This document shows, in pieces, positions 1 through 7,166 of a stretch of 14,014 bases of DNA (positions are counted from its first letter, which is position 1; each line of letters starts with the position of its first letter). A program made the position numbers and the translations under genes. The notes under the pieces were generated by a model. The model had not been told where the DNA came from and did no database searches. It was given only the letters and a program-made list of their open reading frames with translations. This DNA is from Bacteroidota bacterium (GTDB taxonomy: Bacteria > Bacteroidota > Ignavibacteria > Ignavibacteriales > Melioribacteraceae), in assembly GCA_023447335.1 (NCBI GenBank), contig JAEXOD010000186.1, forward strand, positions 1 to 14,014, in the 5' to 3' direction.

Positions 1-1
1 C

Positions 2-33
2 CGTTCCACCGTTCCACTTTCCCACTGTTCCAC
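2..33. repeat. Short tandem array of a degenerate 8-bp unit
   Basis: Four consecutive 8-base units can be read: CGTTCCAC, CGTTCCAC, TTTCCCAC and TGTTCCAC (consensus nnTTCCAC; GTGGAAnn on the minus strand). The first two are identical, the fourth differs in one base and the third in three. The array begins at the window edge, so it may continue to the left. Its right end lies two bases from the stop codon of the leftmost kinase gene, where a terminator might have been expected; no hairpin is seen. Its function is unknown. It could be an intergenic simple-sequence repeat. Confidence 0.7.
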
Positions 34-35
34 TT

Positions 36-1172
36 TTATAGCGGTAATTCAATAAAAAATGTCGTTCCGTCTTTAATGTTGGTAGTAAAATCTACTTTTC
101 CGTTTAAATATTTTTCACCGATAAGTTTCATGCTATAAGTGCCAAGTCCGCGGTTTCCGCCTTTTGTAGAAAATGAACGTTGAAATATTTGTAATTCGAC
201 TTCTCTTGGTATAATTGTTAAATTGTTTACATAAAAAACTATTTTATTTCCTTTTGTATAAACACCTAATTTAACATCCCCTCCTTTCTTTGTTGCTTCA
301 ATACCGTTTTTTAACATATTAGTCAAAACTCTTTCTAAAAGTCGCTTATCACTTCTAAAAATAATATCGGGTATATTATTTTCTACTATAATATTTTTAC
401 CCTCGCTAACTTGATGATGCAACATTTGCAAAGCTATATTCTTAACAAACATAACAGAATTTATTTCCCCTTCAATTACGGCTAGTTCGTTATTTTCGGC
501 AGAAGCTAAATCCCTTTGGGCTATAATTTCATCCAACAATCTTGTGCTAAGTTGACTAATATCGTCCAAAGTCTGTCTCAGTTCTTCTTGGTCATCGATA
601 TCTTTCATGTAGTCTATAAAACCGTTAAGACCGCCTGCAGTGTTAATAACATCATGAAAGAAAATCCTCTCTAAAGCTCTTTTTCTTTTTTGTTCTCCGA
701 TATCCGTAACCGATAAAACTGTGTAATTATGCCCCTCAATATTTATAGGTGTAGATGTTACCGAAAAATCATAGAACACTTTTTCGCCTTCGTTTAAAGC
801 AGTTATTCTGCATTCTTTGGTAACTTTTTCCCTCGTAATTTGACTTTCAAGAATAGAGTTTACGGCTCCGCAATATCTACAGTTTTCTGATGTCCCGCAA
901 CCGCCTGCTTCAATCTTACTATTCACACAATTTAACGCTTCACCCGGTCTTAAGGATAAAATATCTTCCGGATTACTTAACCCTAACATTTCAATTAATA
1001 TTTTATTAGCATATATAATTTGACGTTGTTCATTCAAAATTACCGCAACAATTGCCAAAGCATTTAGTATTGCAATAATTGTAGGATTATTTTCAACATA
1101 TTTATTCTGTTCATTGATTAATTCTTTTTCTAATCTATTAGCAGGGGCATGTTTAGTATAAAGATTATTCAT
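36..1172 (-). CDS. Soluble PAS-domain sensor histidine kinase with Cys4 cluster (second gene of tandem pair)
   Basis: This is a cytoplasmic sensor kinase of 378 residues with no membrane segment or signal peptide. A PAS domain spans about residues 30-160 and carries a cysteine cluster at C82, C92, C98 and C101 (C-x9-C-x5-C-x2-C), with a further Cys at 121. The phosphoacceptor box follows (FFHDVINT, His173), then a helical hairpin to about 230. The HATPase lobe has an N box (NMLKNGIEA, N285/N289), a RGLGTYS G2 box near 341-348 and a GTTFFIEL end. The usual DxGxG G1 box is not visible; VNN stands there instead. I chose the ATG at 1172 because GAGGAA sits four bases upstream. The longer reading from a GTG at 1184 would start inside that ribosome site. 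The start overlaps the stop of the upstream paralogue (ATGAATAA), so translation is probably coupled. No response regulator is adjacent. The kinase assignment is firm; the ligand is unknown. Confidence 0.88.
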   Translation of the reverse strand: MNNLYTKHAPANRLEKELINEQNKYVENNPTIIAILNALAIVAVILNEQRQIIYANKILIEMLGLSNPEDILSLRPGEALNCVNSKIEAGGCGTSENCRYCGAVNSILESQITREKVTKECRITALNEGEKVFYDFSVTSTPINIEGHNYTVLSVTDIGEQKRKRALERIFFHDVINTAGGLNGFIDYMKDIDDQEELRQTLDDISQLSTRLLDEIIAQRDLASAENNELAVIEGEINSVMFVKNIALQMLHHQVSEGKNIIVENNIPDIIFRSDKRLLERVLTNMLKNGIEATKKGGDVKLGVYTKGNKIVFYVNNLTIIPREVELQIFQRSFSTKGGNRGLGTYSMKLIGEKYLNGKVDFTTNIKDGTTFFIELPL

Positions 1173-2319
1173 AAAATTCCTCACATTTAATCTTATTATT
1201 TATTAACTGTAAATAAAATGTTGTTCCCTTTTCTTTATCGGATTGAAAAAACACTTTGCTATCCAAATAGTTTTCCGCTAATAGCTTCATACTAAAGGTT
1301 CCTAAACCTCGTGAGACAGATTTTGTCGAAAAATTTCTTTGAAAAATTAGAGCCTGAGTTTCGGGTTCTATATAACTCCTATTATTTACAAAAAAGATTA
1401 TATTATTATTATCATTATAATTGCATCCAATTGTTATTTCCCCGTTAAAATCAACGGCTTCAGCCGCATTTTTAAGCATATTAAATAATATTCTTCGCAA
1501 AATTGTAATATCCGAAACAAAATTTACATCTAGACTATTTTCGGTTACTCTAAAATTTAATTGTTTATTGGGCATTAAAAAATTTGATTGTTTAACCAAG
1601 TTATTCATTAATAATATAGAATTGATTGATGTACATCTAATTTTTAATTCACCGTTTTCAGCTGCTATTATATCTCTCTGCTCCAACACTTCGTCTGCTA
1701 ATCTATTTGTTAAAACAACTAGATCTTTCATTATTTCGTCAGTTTCTTCGTCAAAAGTTTTATCGGCTACATAATTAACTAAACCGCTCATACTACTAAT
1801 TGTATTAAGCACATCATGAAAAAATATCCGTTCAAGTGTTTTTTTTCTTTTTTCCGCACTGATATCTTCAAGAATAACTAATAAATAATTTTCGCCTTCA
1901 ATTATAAGAGGAGAAGATTTTACATTTAAATCATAGGCTACTATTTTTTCTTTATCCTTAGATAATATCCTGCATTCTTGTTCGTTTGGTTTACCGTCTA
2001 AAATTGTGTTAATAATAGCATTAAAAGCCCCGCAAAACTCACAAATATCAGAAACTCCGCATCCATTTTTTGAATTTACACAATTAAGACACTCACCATG
2101 TCTTTTTCCAAGAAGTTCAGTAATTTCTTTGCCGTAAAATTCAGATGCTTTATCATTTGCATATACAATTTGTCTGTTAGTATTTAATATGCAGATAGGT
2201 AAATTTACAGTACCTAATAAATTTTGCAATATTTTATTTTCACTTATAGAAAAGTATTGTTTATTTATCTCATTTTCGGTTGAACGCCCAATTAGTTCAC
2301 TTTTAGCAGGAATTTTCAA
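1165..2319 (-). CDS. Soluble PAS-domain sensor histidine kinase with Cys4 cluster (first gene of tandem pair)
   Basis: This 384-residue kinase is a paralogue of the next gene downstream and aligns with it along its whole length. A PAS domain covers about residues 30-155. Its cysteines are C80, C87, C93 and C96 (C-x6-C-x5-C-x2-C), with extra Cys at 77 and 116. The phosphoacceptor box is FFHDVLNT with His168. The N box (NMLKNAAEA) has N280/N284, the G2 box is SRGLGTF near 336-342, and GTTFYLQL closes the ATPase lobe. As in its neighbour, the G1 DxGxG motif is replaced (VNNRSYIEP). It lacks membrane helices, so it should sense a cytoplasmic signal. The start is a TTG preceded by AGGTG at five bases. 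The frame closes just upstream and no other early start exists, so TTG is the best choice. It is transcribed divergently from the tricorn-like gene; I found no convincing promoter for it. Confidence 0.87.
   Translation of the reverse strand: MKIPAKSELIGRSTENEINKQYFSISENKILQNLLGTVNLPICILNTNRQIVYANDKASEFYGKEITELLGKRHGECLNCVNSKNGCGVSDICEFCGAFNAIINTILDGKPNEQECRILSKDKEKIVAYDLNVKSSPLIIEGENYLLVILEDISAEKRKKTLERIFFHDVLNTISSMSGLVNYVADKTFDEETDEIMKDLVVLTNRLADEVLEQRDIIAAENGELKIRCTSINSILLMNNLVKQSNFLMPNKQLNFRVTENSLDVNFVSDITILRRILFNMLKNAAEAVDFNGEITIGCNYNDNNNIIFFVNNRSYIEPETQALIFQRNFSTKSVSRGLGTFSMKLLAENYLDSKVFFQSDKEKGTTFYLQLINNKIKCEEFYE
1177..1182 (-). promoter_or_regulatory. Ribosome binding site fixing the start of the downstream kinase
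   Basis: GAGGAA on the minus strand lies four bases before the ATG at 1172 and inside the 3' end of the upstream kinase gene. It decides the start in favour of this ATG over the GTG at 1184, which overlaps the site itself. Its position within the upstream coding region fits translational coupling. Confidence 0.75.
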
Positions 2320-2324
2320 AACAG

Positions 2325-2329
2325 CACCT
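2325..2329 (-). promoter_or_regulatory. Ribosome binding site supporting a TTG start
   Basis: AGGTG on the minus strand matches the distal part of the consensus Shine-Dalgarno and sits five bases before TTG at 2319. It supports the unusual TTG initiation of the first kinase gene, for which no early in-frame ATG or GTG exists. Confidence 0.6.
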
Positions 2330-2367
2330 AATTATTGGTTTAATATTAAAAAGTACAAATTTTTTAA

Positions 2368-2396
2368 TTGAAAACCAAGTTAAAATAAAGTATTAT
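2368..2396 (+). promoter_or_regulatory. Sigma70-type promoter of the tricorn-like gene
   Basis: TTGAAA (2368-2373) and TATTAT (2391-2396) are separated by exactly 17 bases. Transcription would start near 2403 and leave a leader of about 30 bases before the ATG at 2433. Each box differs from consensus at one or two positions. AT-rich DNA yields chance matches, but spacing and placement are both right. Confidence 0.5.
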
Positions 2397-2422
2397 AGCT
2401 TTTATAATTTTTCAAACTTATT

Positions 2423-2427
2423 GGGAG
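2423..2427 (+). promoter_or_regulatory. Ribosome binding site of the tricorn-like gene
   Basis: GGGAG lies five bases before the ATG at 2433. It shows that the in-frame TTG at 2421, which would overlap this site, is not the start. The chosen ATG also gives a signal peptide that begins directly with M-K-N. Confidence 0.75.
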
Positions 2428-2432
2428 AAAAC

Positions 2433-5400
2433 ATGAAAAATATTTTAATAGTTGTATTATCAATTATTGTTTTTAGCGGTTCATTTTTTGCTCAACCGTA
2501 TTTAATGAAAAATGCGGATGTTAGCAAAGAGAACATCGTTTTTAATTTTGAGAATGACCTTTGGCTGGTCTCAATAAACGGAGGTTTAGCAAAAAGAATA
2601 ACAAATGGTTTGGGTAACGAAAATTACCCTAAATTTAGCCCTGACGGTAAAAAAATTGCCTTTACGGCGAGTTATGACGGGGGTTCAGATGTTTATGTTA
2701 TGGAAACTGAAGGAGGCATTCCGCAAAGATTAACTTATCACCCTTCATCAAGTATTGTTGTAGATTGGTATCCGGACGGTAAAAACATTCTTTTTAGATC
2801 AACACGAGAATACCCGTTTAGAGTCCAAAAGTTGTTTAAGATTTCGATTGATGGGGGGATGCCTGAGAAATTGCCTATTGATAGAGGCGGATTGGCATCT
2901 TTGTCTCCTGATGGAAACTCAATAGCATATAACAACAATAGCAGAGAAACAGCAACATGGAAAAGACATATCGGAGGAGATGCCCAAGATATTTGGTTAG
3001 GTAATTTAGAAAAAGCTGATTACAAGCCGATTACTGATTTTATAGGCACCGATAATTACCCTATGTGGTATAAAAATTTTATCTACTTTAGCAGCGATAG
3101 AGAAGACGGAACATTAAATATCTACAAGTACAACATTTCCACGAGAGAAACAAAACGTGTTACTTTTTATAAAGATTATGACGTAAAGACCCCCTCGTTA
3201 GGTAATGATCAAATTATTTATAGCTACGGAGAAGAATTATATTTATTAGATTTAGCAACAGAAAAAATTACTAAAGTTAAATTAGAAATGCCGACTGATA
3301 AAATATTCACATCCACAACCATCATAAAACCCGAAAGTTTTACAGGTAATTTTACTCCTTCTGTTGACGGTTCTAGATTAATTATTGATATTAGAGGAGA
3401 AATAATAAACTACGCAAAAGATGATGAAGCAAGTTACAATTTAACAAGATCATCTTCAACAAGAGAAAAAAATCCAGCCGTATCACCAGACGGTAAAACC
3501 GTTGCATTTTTATCGGATAAAACCGGCGAAGAAGAAATTTATATTACCGATATTAACGGTAAAGGAGAATGGAAACAAATAACTAAAGGTGGAAAAGGTT
3601 ATAGAGAACAACTAGTATTTTCTCCTGACGGTAAGTATTTGTTATTCCACGACAAATTTATGAAATTAAATCTTGTAGATGTAAATACCGGAAAAATCAC
3701 GTTAGTAAGCCAATCAGATTATGACGATAGTTGGTATAACTGGGGAATTAGAGACTATTCGTTTTCACCTGATAGCAAGTGGATTTGTTATGCAAAGTTA
3801 GACAATTCCATGTATCAATCAATATTTATATACTCACTCGAAAAACAAAAAGAATTTAGAGTAACCTCTTCTTTAACTCAAGATTGGAGCCCCTCTTTTA
3901 GCAAAGACGGCAAATATTTATATTTCCTTTCCAACAGAACTTTTAATCCTATTATGGATTTTGTGGATCAAAATCACATATTTATGAACATGGGAAAACC
4001 CTATTTAGTAATTCTTAAGGAAGGAGATCTTTCCCCGTTTTCACTTAATTATAAAGACAACAAGGAATGCAGGAAGGATAACTTAATTATAACTACAGAG
4101 AACTTCGAGAAAAGCACTATTCCAGTAGATGTAGAATCCGGAAATTTATTTAGATTAGAAGCTACTAAAGACGGATTTGTATATTTGAAAAAAAATGAAC
4201 CTGAGTTTTTAAAATATCAATTTGTGGATGATAAAAATGACGCAAAGAATTTGGATTTATACAAATTCTCGATCGGCGAGCAAAATTCTACTCAAATTGT
4301 TTCAGGGATAAGCCAATATCATATATCTTTGGACGGTAATACTTTAGCTTATAAAGCCGGTTCCACTTTTGGGTTAACAAGTATTAATAAACCCAAAATA
4401 GGTGACGGTAAAATAAATTTATCTTCGGTTACAATTCAAATAAATAGACTTGAAGAGTTTAATCAAATATTTAATGAAGCTTGGCGTATTGAAAGAGATT
4501 GGTTTTATGACCCGGGAATGCACGGTGTAAATTGGGAAAAAGTAGGAGAGAAATATCGCAAATTTGTCCCTTATTGCGGTACACGAGAAGACTTGAATTA
4601 TTTGATAGGAGAAATGATTTCTGAACTTAATGCCGGACATACTTATATATACGGCGGAGATTTAAATACATCTACTCGCATAAGTTGCGGTTTATTAGGC
4701 GCAGATATAGTTTTAGAGAACGGATATCCGAAAGTTAAACATATAATTCAAACTGATATTGACGATGAAACAGCTTATTCCCCTTTAAGCGAACCCGGAT
4801 TGGGGATAAAAGAGGGTGATTTTATACTAGCTGTTGACGGTGTTGAAATTGCAAAAAACGATAACTTTTATAAGTATTTTATTAATAAAGCAAATAAAAT
4901 TGTTGAACTTACATATAACACAAAAGCTTCGTTTGAAGGTGCTAAAACATGCCTTGTAAAACCAATATCAAATGAAGTAAATTTAAGATATAAGGAATGG
5001 ATAAGAGACAACAGTTCCTACGTTACGGAAAAGACAAACGGAAAAGTTGGTTACGTACATATTCCGGGAATGATGGAAAACGGATTAATTGAGTTTGCAC
5101 GTCTTTACTATCCTCAATATTATAAAGAAGGTTTTATTGTTGATGCAAGATATAATACCGGAGGATTTACCAGCAAACAAATTATTGATAGGCTTGAAAG
5201 AAAACCGTACGGATTTGTTAAACCGAGAGAAGGTGGGGTATTAAATGCCATGGAAAGAGCCTTTAACGGTAAATTAGTACTTTTAATAAATATGGATACC
5301 GGAAGTGACGGAGAATTATTTAGTGAAGCTTGGAAACATCATAAACTAGGGACTGTTATAGGAATGCGAACTTGGGGTGGTGCTGTTGGAATTGAACCAC

Positions 5401-5657
5401 ACCAAACATTAGTTGACGGAGCAACATGCACTCCGCCTCAATTTGGCGAATTTACAGCCGAAGGGAAATGGATAATTGAAGGGCATGGTGTTGACCCTGA
5501 TATTGTTGTTATGAATATGCCGGGCAATGCTATAAAAGGAATTGATGAACAGTTAGATAAAGCAATTGAAGTAATTTTACAACAGATTAAAGAATCAGGG
5601 AATAAAATTCCCGAAGTACCTCAATATCCTGATAAGAGTAAAGCGACTTTAAAGTAA
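2433..5657 (+). CDS. Exported tricorn-family serine peptidase (S41, beta-propeller and PDZ)
   Basis: This 1,074-residue protein resembles tricorn protease, which trims oligopeptides. A signal peptide (positive M-K-N start, hydrophobic residues 4-19, likely cleavage A20|Q21) sends it to the periplasm. Residues about 25-650 hold TolB/tricorn propeller blades marked by repeated SPDGK-type motifs (FSPDGKKIAF, WYPDGKNILF, VSPDGKTVAF, FSPDGKYLLF, FSKDGKYLYF). A C1 core domain spans about 670-745, a PDZ domain 748-832 and the S41 catalytic C2 domain about 840-1060. The probable catalytic residues are His736 (AGHTY), Ser958 (GSDGE) and Glu1016 (IEGHG). Their spacings (222 and 58) nearly match archaeal tricorn H746/S965/E1023 as I remember it. 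Gly735 stands where archaeal tricorn has the auxiliary Ser745. Asp959 follows the nucleophile, as in tricorn, where that Asp favours basic P1 residues. The gene has its own promoter and terminator, so it is monocistronic. The family is certain; substrates are not. Confidence 0.93.
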   Translation: MKNILIVVLSIIVFSGSFFAQPYLMKNADVSKENIVFNFENDLWLVSINGGLAKRITNGLGNENYPKFSPDGKKIAFTASYDGGSDVYVMETEGGIPQRLTYHPSSSIVVDWYPDGKNILFRSTREYPFRVQKLFKISIDGGMPEKLPIDRGGLASLSPDGNSIAYNNNSRETATWKRHIGGDAQDIWLGNLEKADYKPITDFIGTDNYPMWYKNFIYFSSDREDGTLNIYKYNISTRETKRVTFYKDYDVKTPSLGNDQIIYSYGEELYLLDLATEKITKVKLEMPTDKIFTSTTIIKPESFTGNFTPSVDGSRLIIDIRGEIINYAKDDEASYNLTRSSSTREKNPAVSPDGKTVAFLSDKTGEEEIYITDINGKGEWKQITKGGKGYREQLVFSPDGKYLLFHDKFMKLNLVDVNTGKITLVSQSDYDDSWYNWGIRDYSFSPDSKWICYAKLDNSMYQSIFIYSLEKQKEFRVTSSLTQDWSPSFSKDGKYLYFLSNRTFNPIMDFVDQNHIFMNMGKPYLVILKEGDLSPFSLNYKDNKECRKDNLIITTENFEKSTIPVDVESGNLFRLEATKDGFVYLKKNEPEFLKYQFVDDKNDAKNLDLYKFSIGEQNSTQIVSGISQYHISLDGNTLAYKAGSTFGLTSINKPKIGDGKINLSSVTIQINRLEEFNQIFNEAWRIERDWFYDPGMHGVNWEKVGEKYRKFVPYCGTREDLNYLIGEMISELNAGHTYIYGGDLNTSTRISCGLLGADIVLENGYPKVKHIIQTDIDDETAYSPLSEPGLGIKEGDFILAVDGVEIAKNDNFYKYFINKANKIVELTYNTKASFEGAKTCLVKPISNEVNLRYKEWIRDNSSYVTEKTNGKVGYVHIPGMMENGLIEFARLYYPQYYKEGFIVDARYNTGGFTSKQIIDRLERKPYGFVKPREGGVLNAMERAFNGKLVLLINMDTGSDGELFSEAWKHHKLGTVIGMRTWGGAVGIEPHQTLVDGATCTPPQFGEFTAEGKWIIEGHGVDPDIVVMNMPGNAIKGIDEQLDKAIEVILQQIKESGNKIPEVPQYPDKSKATLK

Positions 5658-5687
5658 ACAAATATTATAACAACATTTAAATTTATT

Positions 5688-5713
5688 AGCCGGCATATTA
5701 TTGCCGGCTTTTT
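5688..5713 (+). terminator. Rho-independent terminator after the tricorn-like gene
   Basis: AGCCGGCA (5688-5695) pairs perfectly with TGCCGGCT (5702-5709) across a six-base loop, followed by a run of five T. It lies about 30 bases after the stop codon. In the other direction the T tract is poor, so it serves mainly the plus-strand gene, although the convergent MATE gene ends only a few bases away. Confidence 0.88.
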
Positions 5714-5714
5714 A

Positions 5715-7061
5715 TTATAACTTCCTATTTTCTAAATTTTTTTCAAGTTTAATAAATCTAAAAAATAAAAACCCTGCAACAAACATTAATGAAATCACTA
5801 CGCTTGTCCAAATTCCGTAAACGCTCCATTTTAGCTTAAAGGCTAAAAAATAACCCAAAGGTATACCTATTATCCAATAGGCAACAAATATAATAAATGC
5901 CGGAACAGTTACATCTCCCAATCCGCGTAAAACACCGGCAGATGATGCCTGCCAACCGTCAAATATCTGAAAAGCAGCTGCTATTAAAAGCAATTTTGCA
6001 GTTACGGTTATTACATTTTGATCTTGTATATAAATATACGGGAGTAAATTATTAAAAATCACAAATACTAATCCAAAAACAAACATTACCGCAATACAAA
6101 TTGCAATTGCCGTATACCCTGCAATTTTCACCTTTCGAAAATCTTTTTCTCCAAGTGCATTTCCTACTCTTACAGTTCCGGCACTGCTTATTCCAATCAT
6201 AATCATAAAAGTGGAAGAAGCCATATTTAATGCTATTTGATGTGCTGCAAGTTCGTTTGTACCTATCCATCCTACCATAATACCGATAAAAGAAAACGCA
6301 GCCACCTCTGTTACCAACTGCCCTGCCATCGGTAATCCAATTCCTAAGATTTTTTTTGTAATTGTTTTTTCAAATAAATTGAAAGCCGAATTTATAAACA
6401 ATTCTTTATACTTCTTATTTATATGAAAATATCCCCAAAAAGATAATGCCATTACTGTTCTTGTTAATAAAGTTGCAATACCTGCACCCAATAAACCTAA
6501 TGCCGGAAAACCAAACTTACCATAAATTAACACCCAGTTTAACAAAATATTGGCAATATTTGCACCTAAATTTATGTACATTGCAGATTTTACATCAGAC
6601 AAACCTTCTAAAAATTGTTTATATGATTGAAACAACATGATCGGTAATATTGAAATACCAATTACTTGAAAGTACGATACCATTAATGTTGTAACATCTT
6701 TAGGTTGATTTAAGTAATTAAGATAATTGCTACCAAATAAAATTGCCAAGAGTATAATAAACCCTGCTAAAATGTTAATAATTAAAGAAGTATACAACAA
6801 GCTCTTTAACTTATCATTTTCTTTTGCTCCAACATAAACCGCCGTAATAGGTGTAATTGCAATACTTAGTCCAAGTCCAAATATCATAAAAGTACTAAAA
6901 ACGGCGTTAGCTACCGAAGCGGCTGCTAAAGGAACAGCTCCTAAATGTCCAACCATTATAGTATCGGTAACAGCCATTAAAATATGCCCCAATTGACCTA
7001 TTGATATAGGCAAGGCAAGTTTTACGGTTTCTTTGATATTCTTCTTATATTCTAAATTCAT
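5715..7061 (-). CDS. MATE family multidrug/Na+ (or H+) antiporter, NorM branch
   Basis: This is a 448-residue inner-membrane exporter with about twelve hydrophobic helices in two similar halves, the normal MATE size. The N-terminal signature MVGHLGAVPLAAASVAN (36-52) is typical. The three acidic residues used for cation coupling in NorM all have counterparts: Asp33 (VTDTIMVG), Glu252 (LVTEVAAF) and Asp368 (QIFDGWQ). This places it in the NorM branch and predicts an intact pump for cationic drugs or metabolites. The ATG at 7061 has no clear Shine-Dalgarno, unlike most neighbours, but no better start exists. The gene converges on the tricorn-like gene and diverges from the coiled-coil gene, so it is probably a single-gene unit. 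The substrate cannot be read from sequence. Confidence 0.93.
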   Translation of the reverse strand: MNLEYKKNIKETVKLALPISIGQLGHILMAVTDTIMVGHLGAVPLAAASVANAVFSTFMIFGLGLSIAITPITAVYVGAKENDKLKSLLYTSLIINILAGFIILLAILFGSNYLNYLNQPKDVTTLMVSYFQVIGISILPIMLFQSYKQFLEGLSDVKSAMYINLGANIANILLNWVLIYGKFGFPALGLLGAGIATLLTRTVMALSFWGYFHINKKYKELFINSAFNLFEKTITKKILGIGLPMAGQLVTEVAAFSFIGIMVGWIGTNELAAHQIALNMASSTFMIMIGISSAGTVRVGNALGEKDFRKVKIAGYTAIAICIAVMFVFGLVFVIFNNLLPYIYIQDQNVITVTAKLLLIAAAFQIFDGWQASSAGVLRGLGDVTVPAFIIFVAYWIIGIPLGYFLAFKLKWSVYGIWTSVVISLMFVAGFLFFRFIKLEKNLENRKL

Positions 7062-7081
7062 AATTTAATTTAGTATTTTTT

Positions 7082-7110
7082 TTGATTTATTTCTTAAAAT
7101 ATATTATATT
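7082..7110 (+). promoter_or_regulatory. Possible sigma70-type promoter of the coiled-coil gene
   Basis: TTGATT (7082-7087) and TATATT (7105-7110) are separated by 17 bases, about 56 bases upstream of the ATG at 7167. The region is almost pure AT, so a chance match is likely. It overlaps the candidate promoter on the opposite strand, so the two might compete for polymerase. Confidence 0.3.
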
Positions 7111-7131
7111 AATTTCTTAAATAACTCTAAA
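7103..7131 (-). promoter_or_regulatory. Possible sigma70-type promoter of the MATE gene
   Basis: On the minus strand TTTAGA (7131-7126) and a perfect TATAAT (7108-7103) are separated by 17 bases. The start would be near 7096, leaving a leader of about 35 bases before the ATG at 7061. The -35 box matches at four of six positions. It overlaps the candidate promoter for the divergent gene. Confidence 0.38.
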
Positions 7132-7166
7132 CATTTTTTGCTTATCAAGTACTAAAGGGAATAATT

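Noticed and set aside
1..35. CRISPR-like repeat at the left edge
   Set aside because: The units are 8 bases, directly adjacent and without spacers; it is a simple tandem repeat.
1173..1184. Extension of the downstream kinase to a GTG start
   Set aside because: The GTG overlaps the GAGGAA ribosome site that correctly precedes the ATG at 1172.
1421..1774. Plus-strand open frame within the first kinase gene
   Set aside because: It is antisense to the conserved N box and hairpin region of a real kinase, with no ribosome site noted and no domain.
2320..2420. Promoter for the kinase pair on the minus strand
   Set aside because: Several TTG-containing -35 candidates exist, but at 17-base spacing they face only poor -10 boxes (such as TACTTT). 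I could not pick one with confidence.
2421..2432. Extension of the tricorn-like protein to a TTG start
   Set aside because: The TTG overlaps the GGGAG ribosome site of the ATG at 2433 and would put Gly-Glu-Asn in front of the signal peptide.
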